Part shown: in pieces, positions 48,642 through 55,988 of the stretch
Numbering within the stretch: position 1 is the first letter of the stretch
Layout of the letters: each line of letters opens with the position of its first letter
DNA from: M3007 sp964646615
GTDB lineage: Bacteria > Bacteroidota > Bacteroidia > Chitinophagales > Saprospiraceae
Length of the DNA stretch: 64,000 nt
NCBI GenBank assembly: GCA_964646615.1
Contig: CAZYEV010000095.1
Span: 42,833-106,832 of the forward strand
Direction of reading: 5' to 3'
Made by a program: the position numbers and the translations under genes
Notes under the pieces: model-generated
The model's database searches: none
The model's input: only the letters and a program-made list of their open reading frames with translations
What the model was told of the DNA's origin: nothing

Positions 48642-50270
48642 TCATTTGCGGCCTGGTAGGGCGCCCTTGCGCAACAGTTGGAGGGCCTTTTCGACGGCCG
48701 GGTCGTCGTCGTTGAGGACGCGGTAGTAGCCTTCGCGCTCGAAGAGTTGGCGGGCGATGAGGGCCTTGAGTTGTCGCTGCAATTCGGGGCGGCAGCGTTC
48801 CCATTGGCGCGCATCGAAGGGTACGCCCTGTTCGGCGGCATAGTTGGCCAGCTGGCGGGCCAGGTCGGCAGGCGGGGTGTACTGTCGGACAAAAGTGGCG
48901 GCGTCTGCGGGCATTTGTTGCCGGTTTTGCCCTTGCAGCCAGCGCACCACAAAAGGCGAAAGATGCGGCAGCACCTGAAGGTAATAGTCGTTCATGAAGG
49001 AGGTGTCGGCCGGGATGAACACGTCGGGCATGATGCCTCCGCCGCCATAGACGACGCGCCCGGCGCCGGTGAAATAGCGGGTGGTATCGGTTACCTTCTG
49101 AGCGGCCGAGTCGGTCAGTTCGCCGTTGTGGAGTCGGCGTTCCAGTTCACCATCGTAGTCAGGGTCATCTTTGTAGGCGCGCTGAATGCAGCGCCCGCTG
49201 GGGGTGTAATAGCGCGAGGTGGTCAGCCGCAGAGCACCGCCGTTGCTCAGCGGGTATTCGGCCTGCACTAAGCCTTTGCCAAAGGTGCGCCGCCCGATGA
49301 CCCACCCGCGGTCGTGGTCTTGCACGGCGCCGGCCACTATCTCGCTGGCGGAAGCTGAGCCTTCGTCCACCAGCACGGCAATGTCGGCAATATCAAAGCG
49401 GATGCGGCCGTGGCTTTTGTACTCCTGCCGGGGCTCAGCGCGCCCTTCGGTGTACACCAAAAGTTTGCCCTTAGGGAAGAACTGGCTCAGCAGGTCAGTA
49501 GCCTCCGTCAAGTAACCGCCTGGATTACCGCGCAGGTCGAGCACTAAGCGCTTCATACCCTCCTTTTTCACCATGCGCTCTATGGCCTCCAGAAACTCCT
49601 GCTGCGTGGTGGCGCTAAAACGGTTGATCTTGACGTAGCCCGTCTGCTCGTCGAGCATATAGGCAGCGTCCACACTGTGCACCGGGATGACATCGCGCTC
49701 GACGGTAAAAGAGCGCAGCTTCCCCTCGCGGCCACGCAAAACACCGAGGCGCACCGTGCTTCCCTTCGGACCACGCAATCGGCGAATGACTTCTGCACTG
49801 GTGATGCCTTTGCCGGCTAAAACCGTATCGCTCACCGATATAATTTTATCGCCGGCCAGCAGACCCGCTCGCTCCGAAGGCCCGCCAGAAATGACCGAAA
49901 CGACCTGTATGGTGTCGTTCACAATCAAAAACTCCACGCCGATGCCTTCAAAACTGCCTGTCATCATCTCTTCCTGAAGGCTCAACTCTTCAGGAGAGAT
50001 ATATGCCGAATGCGGGTCGAGCCCAGCCAGCAGGCCGTGGATAGCATCCTCCTGGAGGCGCTCCATGGAAACGGAGTCCACGTATCGGGCTTCGATATAG
50101 CGCAAAATCTCTTCTATGGGGCTTCGCGTCGCCGAAAGGCGATAAGCCGCTGGCGTTATCCACAGATGACCATCGTAGCGCGGCAGTTTCTGGCCAATGA
50201 ACATTCCCAGCGCCAAAACGCCGGCCAGAATGAGCGGAAGTCGGGTTTGCAATGTTGTAGGTGCGGACAT
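48642..50270 (-). CDS. S41 family C-terminal processing protease (CtpA-like)
   Basis: A 542-residue serine protease. The ATG at 50270 gives an N-terminal hydrophobic anchor (LPLILAGVLALGMFIGQKLP), placing the enzyme in the periplasm, tethered to the inner membrane. A PDZ domain spans about 100-180 (IGVEFLIVNDTIQVVSV, AGLLAGDKIISV). The catalytic dyad is S307 in DEGSASASEIVAGAVQD and K332 in RRTFGKGLVQAEY, 25 residues apart as expected. It ends with a long C-terminal helical region. Such enzymes trim or degrade proteins with nonpolar C-termini. It is transcribed divergently from the PLP enzyme, with a promoter at 50297-50304. Confidence 0.95.
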   Translation of the reverse strand: MSAPTTLQTRLPLILAGVLALGMFIGQKLPRYDGHLWITPAAYRLSATRSPIEEILRYIEARYVDSVSMERLQEDAIHGLLAGLDPHSAYISPEELSLQEEMMTGSFEGIGVEFLIVNDTIQVVSVISGGPSERAGLLAGDKIISVSDTVLAGKGITSAEVIRRLRGPKGSTVRLGVLRGREGKLRSFTVERDVIPVHSVDAAYMLDEQTGYVKINRFSATTQQEFLEAIERMVKKEGMKRLVLDLRGNPGGYLTEATDLLSQFFPKGKLLVYTEGRAEPRQEYKSHGRIRFDIADIAVLVDEGSASASEIVAGAVQDHDRGWVIGRRTFGKGLVQAEYPLSNGGALRLTTSRYYTPSGRCIQRAYKDDPDYDGELERRLHNGELTDSAAQKVTDTTRYFTGAGRVVYGGGGIMPDVFIPADTSFMNDYYLQVLPHLSPFVVRWLQGQNRQQMPADAATFVRQYTPPADLARQLANYAAEQGVPFDARQWERCRPELQRQLKALIARQLFEREGYYRVLNDDDPAVEKALQLLRKGALPGRK

Positions 50271-50296
50271 GAAAAACAGGTTGCTCAAACAGACAG

Positions 50297-50304
50297 CAAA
50301 AATA
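50297..50304 (-). promoter_or_regulatory. -7 box for the S41 protease gene
   Basis: The minus strand reads TATTTTTG, exact TAnnTTTG, 27 bp upstream of the ATG at 50270. Confidence 0.6.
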
Positions 50305-50333
50305 CATGCCTCCCACCGGCCACGGCATGGCGC

Positions 50334-50412
50334 ATTTTTGCGCAGCCGATGAGCGCGCGAGCAGGCAAGTTTTGCCTCCGCTTTGCGCACCCGGCTCCAG
50401 CCGGATTTTTTT
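50334..50412 (+). promoter_or_regulatory. Hairpin-rich leader before the PLP enzyme gene, ending in terminator-like stem
   Basis: Three successive short hairpins: GCGC-ATTTTT-GCGC (about 50331-50344), AGGCAA/TTGCCT (50362-50376), and CCGGC-TCCA-GCCGG (50391-50404) followed directly by A and seven T (50406-50412). The last looks like a rho-independent terminator 45 bp before the start at 50458. It points toward the gene, so transcription attenuation is possible. I do not recognise a known SAM-riboswitch core here. Confidence 0.5.
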
Positions 50413-50457
50413 GTAAAAAACGCCATCTCTTCATCAAAAAAAAGCCTGCCCACTGCA

Positions 50458-51666
50458 ATGACTACTCAGCCATCCATGCGCTCCGACTCCTTTGTGGCCA
50501 AAGAACAGGCGGAAAACCGCACCACGGCACCACACATCCTGCCCATTTACGCCACGTCTTCGTTTGCTTTTGAAAATCTGGACGAGTGCATCGAGGTCTT
50601 TCAAAACCCGGCCACGGCCCATACGTACAGCCGCTACGGCAACCCGACCACGGATACTGTCGCCCGAAAAATCACCGAACTGGAGGCCTTTGGCTTAGGT
50701 ATCGAAGCCTATGGCGTCATGACGTCGTCGGGTATGTCCGCCATTGCGGCGCTATTGCTGGGCCTGCTGCGCAGCGGCGACCAGATTCTCACCCAGGGCA
50801 ATCTGTACGGGGGCACTACCGAACTGCTCGCCGACATCCTTCAGCCCTTGGGCGTGGGCGTTCACTTCGTCCATCTGCGCGACCTCGAGCAGGTGGAACA
50901 AGCGCTGCGCACCCACCCGCGCATCCGAATGGTGTATGCCGAAACACCCGCCAACCCAACGCTGGCCTGCATTGACCTGGAAGCCATTGCCCGACTGGCC
51001 CACCAATACGACGCCTGGCTCGCCGTGGATAACACCTTCGCCACGCCACTGCTCCAGCAGCCCTTCGCCTATGGGGCCGACTTCGTCGTCCATTCGGCCA
51101 CCAAATTCCTGAACGGACATGGCAACAGTATTGCTGGCGTTGTCATCGGGCGCGATGCCGCGCTCACGCGCCAGCGCGTGTGGCGCGCGGTCAAACTCAC
51201 CGGTGCCAACTGCTCACCTTTTGAGGCATGGCTCGCCCACAACGGCCTCAAAACCCTGGCCCTCCGCATGGAGCGGCACTGCTCCAACGCCCTGGCACTG
51301 GCCCAATACTTAGAGCAACACCCCGCCGTGGCCCGCGTCAATTACCCCGGCCTCCCCTCCCACCCCGACGCCGAACTGGCCCGACGGCAGATGCGCGGTG
51401 GCTTCGGCGCCATGCTCAGCTTCGAGCTCAACGACGGCTTTGAGGCCGCCCTTCAATGCGTCAACCGCTTGAAATTCTGCTCCTTAGCGCCCACGCTGGG
51501 CGATGTGGACACGCTCGTGCTGCACCCGGCCTCATCGTCGCACCTCAACATCCCGCGCGAACTGCGCCTGCAAAACGGCATCACCGACGGCTTAGTGCGC
51601 GTATCGGTAGGCATCGAAAACCCCGCCGACATCATCGCCGACTTTGAACAGGCCCTGCAAGCATGA
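50458..51666 (+). CDS. PLP-dependent cystathionine gamma-synthase/lyase-family enzyme
   Basis: A 402-residue fold-type I PLP enzyme of the Cys/Met metabolism family. The start at 50458 is preferred as the 50383 reading crosses the leader. Motifs: TYSRYGNPTTDTVARKITEL, GVMTSSGMSAIAALLLGL, LAVDNTFATPLLQQPFAYGA and HSATKFLNGHGNSIAG, where K216 binds PLP. Also PNYPGLPSHPD-like (VARVNYPGLPSHPD) and the end GLVRVSVGIENPADI. The family contains cystathionine gamma-synthase, cystathionine gamma-lyase, O-acetylhomoserine sulfhydrylase and methionine gamma-lyase. Sequence alone does not decide. The leader suggests regulation by sulfur or methionine status. Confidence 0.92.
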   Translation: MTTQPSMRSDSFVAKEQAENRTTAPHILPIYATSSFAFENLDECIEVFQNPATAHTYSRYGNPTTDTVARKITELEAFGLGIEAYGVMTSSGMSAIAALLLGLLRSGDQILTQGNLYGGTTELLADILQPLGVGVHFVHLRDLEQVEQALRTHPRIRMVYAETPANPTLACIDLEAIARLAHQYDAWLAVDNTFATPLLQQPFAYGADFVVHSATKFLNGHGNSIAGVVIGRDAALTRQRVWRAVKLTGANCSPFEAWLAHNGLKTLALRMERHCSNALALAQYLEQHPAVARVNYPGLPSHPDAELARRQMRGGFGAMLSFELNDGFEAALQCVNRLKFCSLAPTLGDVDTLVLHPASSSHLNIPRELRLQNGITDGLVRVSVGIENPADIIADFEQALQA

Positions 51667-51722
51667 GGAAGATCACCGACATTTTTTTTCTGTTAACCGC
51701 TGGTCACTCCCACGGCGGCCAT

Positions 51723-51730
51723 TACCTTTG
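51723..51730 (+). promoter_or_regulatory. -7 box for the heme-monooxygenase-like gene
   Basis: TACCTTTG, exact TAnnTTTG, 33 bp upstream of the ATG at 51764. Confidence 0.65.
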
Positions 51731-51763
51731 CCCTTGTGTTAAATCAATCTAAATAAGCACAAG

Positions 51764-52093
51764 ATGAATAAGGGTTTTGTCGCCATCAACTACATCACCT
51801 GCGAGGCCGACTACGCCTCGCGCTTCGAGGATTTGTTTCGCACCCGGGCGCGCGCCATTGACCGCATGCCCGGTTTCCGCTTCATGTCTGTGCTGAAGCC
51901 GCAAAAAGAGGGTGAGCCGTACTTAGTGGTGAGTCATTGGGATAGCGAGGAGCACTTCAAGGCCTGGACGAATTCGCCCGAATTTCTGGAAGGCCACAAG
52001 CGCGGCTTTGAGGATGTGCGCCTGGCCAAGGAGCGCGGCCAAAAGCCGCCGATGGTTTCTGTATTTAAAACCTATGAAGTGATTACGGACTGA
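51764..52093 (+). CDS. Antibiotic biosynthesis monooxygenase-family protein, IsdG/HmoB-like heme monooxygenase
   Basis: A 109-residue ferredoxin-like ABM-domain protein. The Asn-Trp-His triad of heme-degrading IsdG-type monooxygenases is present with near-identical spacing: N9 in VAINYI, W68 in HFKAWTNS, H78 in LEGHKRGF (IsdG uses N7, W67 and H77). The middle has FRFMSVLKPQKEGEPYLVVS. The likely reaction is oxidative opening of heme to release iron. It has its own promoter at 51723-51730. The stop codon overlaps the start of a 48-residue membrane protein gene, indicating co-translation. Heme as substrate is inferred from the triad. Confidence 0.85.
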   Translation: MNKGFVAINYITCEADYASRFEDLFRTRARAIDRMPGFRFMSVLKPQKEGEPYLVVSHWDSEEHFKAWTNSPEFLEGHKRGFEDVRLAKERGQKPPMVSVFKTYEVITD

Positions 52094-52239
52094 TGAGCAG
52101 CGAACCAAAAATGCCCTGGCGCCACCGAGCGCTGCTGTGGGTGAAAAGGCTGGGCTTTTGGGGCTTTCTGTTCTTTCTGGTGAAAGGGCTGCTGTGGCTT
52201 ATTTTGCCGTGGTTGTTGGCGCGCGGCATTTTTTCGTAA
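52093..52239 (+). CDS. Small membrane protein overlapping the heme-monooxygenase gene
   Basis: A 48-residue ORF starting in the TGATG overlap with the preceding gene. After a polar, basic N-terminus (MSSEPKMPWRHRALLWVKRL) it is a single hydrophobic segment (GFWGFLFFLVKGLLWLILPW) ending LLARGIFS. Translational coupling and amino-acid character support it as real. A membrane-anchored partner, or an unrelated translationally coupled protein, is possible. It is only 6 bp from the convergent SixA-like phosphatase gene. Confidence 0.6.
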   Translation: MSSEPKMPWRHRALLWVKRLGFWGFLFFLVKGLLWLILPWLLARGIFS

Positions 52240-52244
52240 GCCAT

Positions 52245-52736
52245 TCAGGGCGAGGGAGGCCCATAAGTCAGGCGTTGGAGCGTTCGTTTGGTGCGCGTTG
52301 TTTTGCGCACGGTAACGACGAAAAGCTTGTCGTAATCCTGATGAGCGATGCTGACCGTTTCGCCGCACAGACCTTGCACGAGCTCGGGTATGTTGTCGGA
52401 ATGGCCGACGACGAGGATGTTTTCGCCGCTGATGTTTCGGAGGCGCTCCAGCAATCCGGCAGTAGTGTCGGGTCGGTAAAGGGTAATGGGCATGTCGAGC
52501 GTATCGGCCAGCGGGCGCGCTGTCTGTTGAGTACGTACGTAGGTGGAAGCGAAGATTCGGTGAATGTCTTTGCCCATTAGCGTATCGCGCAATGCCTCAG
52601 CGCGTGTATGCCCGGCTGCGGAGAGCGGCGAGTCGGGGGTGCTGTCCAGGCGTTCAGCGTGGCGCACTAAGTAATAGCGCGTCGTGCAGGCCGTGGCCAT
52701 AAAGGCAAAAAGCAGGAGAATTGAGCAGGTTTTCAT
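52245..52736 (-). CDS. Histidine-phosphatase superfamily lipoprotein (SixA-like)
   Basis: A 163-residue histidine phosphatase. The start at 52736 gives a lipoprotein leader (MKTCSILLLFAFMATACTTR) with the Cys after Ala; the longer reading spoils it. The catalytic RHG-like motif is YYLVRHAERLDSTPDS (R-H). The second site is SGENILVVGHSDNIPEL (V-G-H-S), the conserved second His. Compared with SixA the C-terminal half is short. Substrates range over phospho-histidine and small phospho-compounds. Location is the periplasmic face of a membrane. It is followed at 41 bp, on the upstream side, by a barrel protein gene. Confidence 0.88.
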   Translation of the reverse strand: MKTCSILLLFAFMATACTTRYYLVRHAERLDSTPDSPLSAAGHTRAEALRDTLMGKDIHRIFASTYVRTQQTARPLADTLDMPITLYRPDTTAGLLERLRNISGENILVVGHSDNIPELVQGLCGETVSIAHQDYDKLFVVTVRKTTRTKRTLQRLTYGPPSP

Positions 52737-52777
52737 GGACAAGAGCGTTGAGAGGAGCATTGTCAGGCGTGCGGCCA

Positions 52778-53362
52778 TTACCGCAAACGCATCTGATAAA
52801 TCAGGCCAAGTTGCACAAAGATGCCCATATCGCCGATACGGACACCGGGAATTTTGGGCAGATAAAACCCATGCCTTCCCGAAAGCTCGAGCTGGAAGCC
52901 ACTAAACAGCCGAAACCTGCTTCCGCCACCTATTTGCCAGAAGCTGGTATTTCGCCGAACAAGGGCACCCTCTAAGCGACCACAAGGGCAGTAATCGCCC
53001 ACATACAAGCCGCTTTCCAGCCAGAGGCTGGCTTTCTCTCGAACGATATAGTCCCACTGCCCAAAGACGCCGTGAATGAGAAAGGTCGTTGCTGCCGTGC
53101 GGAGCGGTTTTTCGTGGATGAGGTAATTGCGGTAGCCGACTCGGGTACTCTTCGAGGTTCGAATGCTCAGCGCGCTGCTCAACAGGTAGAACTCACAGCA
53201 CCTGCGGTCATCGTCGTCGTAGTTCCAGGAGGCCATCCCGCCAAAGGCTATTTGAACATCCTGGCCGAAAGCATTTTGTGCCAGGATATTCAGCGGATGA
53301 AAGAGGACGGCGCTTCCGAGGAAGAAAAAGAGGATGCGAAGCGTTTGTAATAGTCCACTCAT
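52778..53362 (-). CDS. Small outer-membrane barrel-like protein
   Basis: A 194-residue exported protein (leader MSGLLQTLRILFFFLGSAVL...LAQ). The body consists of strands: VQIAFGGMASWNYDDDD, FLIHGVFGQWDYIVRE, SLWLESGLYVGDYCPCG, FWQIGGGSRFRLFSGFQLEL, and a closing strand GIFVQLGLIYQMRLR. There are Cys residues in RRCCEF and YCPCGR. It is probably an eight-stranded outer-membrane barrel or lipid-binding shell. Its family is not recognised. It lies 41 bp upstream of the SixA-like phosphatase gene on the same strand and may be co-transcribed. Confidence 0.6.
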   Translation of the reverse strand: MSGLLQTLRILFFFLGSAVLFHPLNILAQNAFGQDVQIAFGGMASWNYDDDDRRCCEFYLLSSALSIRTSKSTRVGYRNYLIHEKPLRTAATTFLIHGVFGQWDYIVREKASLWLESGLYVGDYCPCGRLEGALVRRNTSFWQIGGGSRFRLFSGFQLELSGRHGFYLPKIPGVRIGDMGIFVQLGLIYQMRLR

Positions 53363-53608
53363 GGCTGAGAACGTGGTTTAGCGTTTGCAATAGGGGGAGC
53401 AAATGAGCACCAGAAGGGCCCAGGAAGAACCGCTACGCCACCCAGGAAGCCTGCCTCAGCGAGTTACACATGCTAACTGCAAACACCTTTCACAGGCTTT
53501 CTGCCTTGGATGAGACACCGGCTTCTATCCCAGAACGGAGCCATCTCTCCCAGCGTGTGGATACCCGGTCTGACGTTATGTCTTACGCTGAGGTTGCCCG
53601 ATTTGCGC

Positions 53609-54754
53609 TCAAAATGCCTCTCCCGTGAACAGGTAAAATGCCGGCCCTTCACGGGTAAAGCCCATGTCGAGGCGAACAAAAATGTCCTTTTTCGGGAAAA
53701 TCAGATAGCGCAGCCCAACGCCGCCAGCCCAGCGCACATTTCGCCAGGACATTGCCGAGAACGACGGTGCTACGGCGCCCACGCCAAAAAAGGCCGCAGC
53801 GCCAAAATACTCGCTAAAAGGAAGCGGCAGGAACCGATATTCCGCCTGAGCGGCGTAGTAGTGGCGGTCGCGATAGCGGCCGGTATAGTAGCCGCGCATG
53901 AGCGACTCATTGCCCATGAGGCTCAGCTGGTTGAACGGCGCATTGCCTTGCACGATGCTGCCCAGCGCCTGCAGGGCCAGCACCTGCCCGCGTCCCATGC
54001 TTTGGTAACGGCGCACCTCCGAGAAGTAGAGGTTGAAGCCGTAGTCGCTGCCCCAGGCGCGGTCGTAGTGAAGCCAGGAGAGTTCGGCGAACCAGCCGTC
54101 GCGGGTATTGAGCATGTTCGGGCGCGAGTCATAAACTGTTCCGAGTCCGATGCCGAAGTTCGTGGAGCCTTGTGCGCCTTCTGGGAGTGGTCGGGTAAGG
54201 TGTTCGCCGCCAAAGTCCACGCGCGTGAGCGATTGCACGTCTATTTCCGGCCCTAAAAACCAGTTGCGCGCCACGCGGCGAAACGCGCGCTGCCGCAATA
54301 AAAAGTACGTTCCGTTAACGACCGTGGGCGCCTCTGCAGGAGCCTCTGGGCCAATGCCGTAGTAAAGCAATGGGAAGCGCTGGAAACGCATTCGGCCCAG
54401 GATGATCCACTGGTCGCAGTCGGTGTAGACGGCATTGTCTATCCACAGGCCGTATTGGGCGCGCACAGTGCCAAAACCAAAGAGCGTGATTTCGCTCAAG
54501 CGATTGCGCTCCGGGTTGTTTTTCGCATGGAAAAGGACGGAGCCGGCAGCGCCGAACTCCCAACTGGTCTCCGGCGAGTAGCCCAAAGTAGGATAGAGCA
54601 AGAAACGCGGCTTCTCCGCTGGCCGATCGTCGTGCGTAAAACGCGCAATGACGCGGTTGAACCAGCTGCTTGTCGTGTCCGAAAAAGCCATCAGCGGAGA
54701 GGCGACTAACACCATCAAAACCAGCGCCAGCACAAAGCGTATGGGTCTTCTCAT
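53609..54754 (-). CDS. BamA/TamA-superfamily outer-membrane protein (barrel only, no POTRA)
   Basis: A 381-residue Omp85-type barrel. The start at 54754 gives the leader MRRPIRFVLALVLMVLVASP; the reading from 54790 adds 12 residues. After a ~40-residue linker the barrel begins (LLYPTLGYSPETSWEFGAAG). The conserved RG(F/Y) motif of loop L6 is LMRGYYTGRYRDRHYYAAQ, a diagnostic signature. The final strand is FVRLDMGFTREGPAFYLFTG. POTRA domains are absent, so this resembles short patatin-type or stand-alone D15 barrels of Bacteroidota, not BamA itself. A lipid or protein export role is speculation. Confidence 0.85.
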   Translation of the reverse strand: MRRPIRFVLALVLMVLVASPLMAFSDTTSSWFNRVIARFTHDDRPAEKPRFLLYPTLGYSPETSWEFGAAGSVLFHAKNNPERNRLSEITLFGFGTVRAQYGLWIDNAVYTDCDQWIILGRMRFQRFPLLYYGIGPEAPAEAPTVVNGTYFLLRQRAFRRVARNWFLGPEIDVQSLTRVDFGGEHLTRPLPEGAQGSTNFGIGLGTVYDSRPNMLNTRDGWFAELSWLHYDRAWGSDYGFNLYFSEVRRYQSMGRGQVLALQALGSIVQGNAPFNQLSLMGNESLMRGYYTGRYRDRHYYAAQAEYRFLPLPFSEYFGAAAFFGVGAVAPSFSAMSWRNVRWAGGVGLRYLIFPKKDIFVRLDMGFTREGPAFYLFTGEAF

Positions 54755-55163
54755 GGAGGGTATTTCTGTTTTATTGCAGATACCTGCCATAACGATGCCA
54801 GAGTGCCTACTGTTGGCTGCCTGTTATGCAGGCATTTAAAAAATTAACACTCCTTATTGAGCACTACTGGATGTCGCTTCGTGCAACAGTGCTCTCATTG
54901 GTGTCCTCGTAACCCAACCTCTTTGTGCCTTGGTGGTAAAAAACATTCGTGCATTTCCGTGGTGTTACGTTCGCGTACCTAGAAGACGGCACTGCAGGCA
55001 AGTACGAGGCGACCTCTTCCCACCGAAAGGTGTCGTCTCTAAACACGGTGCTTGAGGCGTCGCTTTCTCGTACCTCGAAGACGACACCTCTGGTGCTCTC
55101 CCAAAAATCCATTCTTGCATTCGCCATAACAACACTGCAACAAAAACCGAGACCTTTGCCGTC
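54755..55163. other. 409-bp divergent region with family 2 repeat
   Basis: This lies between the Omp85-type gene and the SpaB-C gene. It contains copy B of family 2 (55003-55090), preceded by a partial unit (54974-54991), and a common intergenic motif (TTCGTGCATTTCCGTGGTG, 54944-54962). A GACCTTTG box (55151-55158) sits 5 bp before the SpaB-C ATG. The 85-codon ORF across the repeat (54949-55206) is not credible. Confidence 0.5.
55003..55090 (-). repeat. Intergenic repeat family 2, copy B (inverted)
   Basis: Reverse-complemented, it reads GAGGTGTCGTCTTCGAGGTA then CGAGAAAGCGACGCCTC, and ends GACACCTTTCGGTGGGAAGA then GGTCGCCTCG. It thus matches copy A (42564-42650) from end to end with scattered changes. 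It lies immediately upstream of the orphan SpaB-C gene. Confidence 0.75.
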
Positions 55164-55979
55164 ATGGAATTGCGCCCCTGGCTTTCGTATCATTTTTATC
55201 CATTAGAGACCCTGGATGTTTTTCTCATCCGCGCTATGCGGCCATTTTTGGAACAACACGTATGGCCTCAGCGAGGCGCGCGGGCATTTTATATCCGCTA
55301 CGATGACGATCGCGGGCCGCACATACGGCTGCGACTGCACGGAGAAGCCTCCTGGATGGCGGCCATGCCAGAAGCCGTGCGCGCGTGGTTTGGTGATCGT
55401 GGCTCCATAGAAGAGGTGGCCTACTTGCCTAATCAGGATGTTTTTCGCTCGCCCGAGGCGCTGTATTGGGGCGAGGAGCACTTCCATCTCTCTTCACGTG
55501 TGACTTTAGAGCGCATGCGCCCGCCTTACACCTACGGCGATGCGCTGTTCGATGCGCTGCGGCTGCATGTCATCGCCGCGTTTGCTGCCGGCTGGAGTCG
55601 CGAGCAGGCTTCCGACTATTTTGGACGCCTGAGCGAACAGTGGGCGCTGTTGTTCATCCGACCCGTCGAAACCAACAACGGCACTCCGGAACAATGGCTG
55701 AAAGACCTCAAAGCACTCTTCGAGGCCAACTTTCGCCCTCAGCAGGAAGACATTCGCCTATCGGTAGTGGAGTTGTGGGATGCGCTGCGCAAAGGCCGCT
55801 TCGATACCGAACAGCCCGAATGGATACGCTGGCTACGAGGCAACGAACTCATCCTGTCGAGCCTGGGCGATGCCCTGGCGCCCGCATTGCCCACGCTCAT
55901 TCATCTGACAAACAACCGCCTCGGCGTCAACAACGCCGACGAGGCCTATCTGGCCTATGTGCTGCATAAGGCTCTGTGA
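55164..55979 (+). CDS. Stand-alone SpaB C-terminal-domain protein (thiopeptide-type bacteriocin biosynthesis)
   Basis: A 271-residue protein of the SpaB_C / TIGR03891 type, in full-length lanthipeptide dehydratases the C-terminal elimination domain and in thiopeptide clusters a stand-alone [4+2] cyclase. Family landmarks: LRPWLSYHFYPLETLDVFLI at the N-terminus and ARAFYIRYDDDRGPHIRLRL at residues 40-59, matching the fFIRYwe.GpHlRlR block. Later come EVAYLPNQDVFRSPEALYWG (yepE..RYGG-like) and a helical C-terminus ending HLTNNRLGVNNADEAYLAYV. No LanB N-terminal domain, cyclodehydratase or precursor peptide is nearby. It is flanked by outer-membrane protein genes. The family is convincing. Function without partners is unknown. 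Confidence 0.85.
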   Translation: MELRPWLSYHFYPLETLDVFLIRAMRPFLEQHVWPQRGARAFYIRYDDDRGPHIRLRLHGEASWMAAMPEAVRAWFGDRGSIEEVAYLPNQDVFRSPEALYWGEEHFHLSSRVTLERMRPPYTYGDALFDALRLHVIAAFAAGWSREQASDYFGRLSEQWALLFIRPVETNNGTPEQWLKDLKALFEANFRPQQEDIRLSVVELWDALRKGRFDTEQPEWIRWLRGNELILSSLGDALAPALPTLIHLTNNRLGVNNADEAYLAYVLHKAL

Positions 55980-55988
55980 GCAAGTCCA

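Noticed and set aside
54949..55206. 85-codon Ser/Thr-rich ORF upstream of the SpaB-C gene, tempting as a RiPP precursor
   Set aside because: It runs through the family 2 repeat and overlaps the SpaB-C start in another frame. Its Ser/Thr content comes from the repeat and it has no Cys core or leader pattern.
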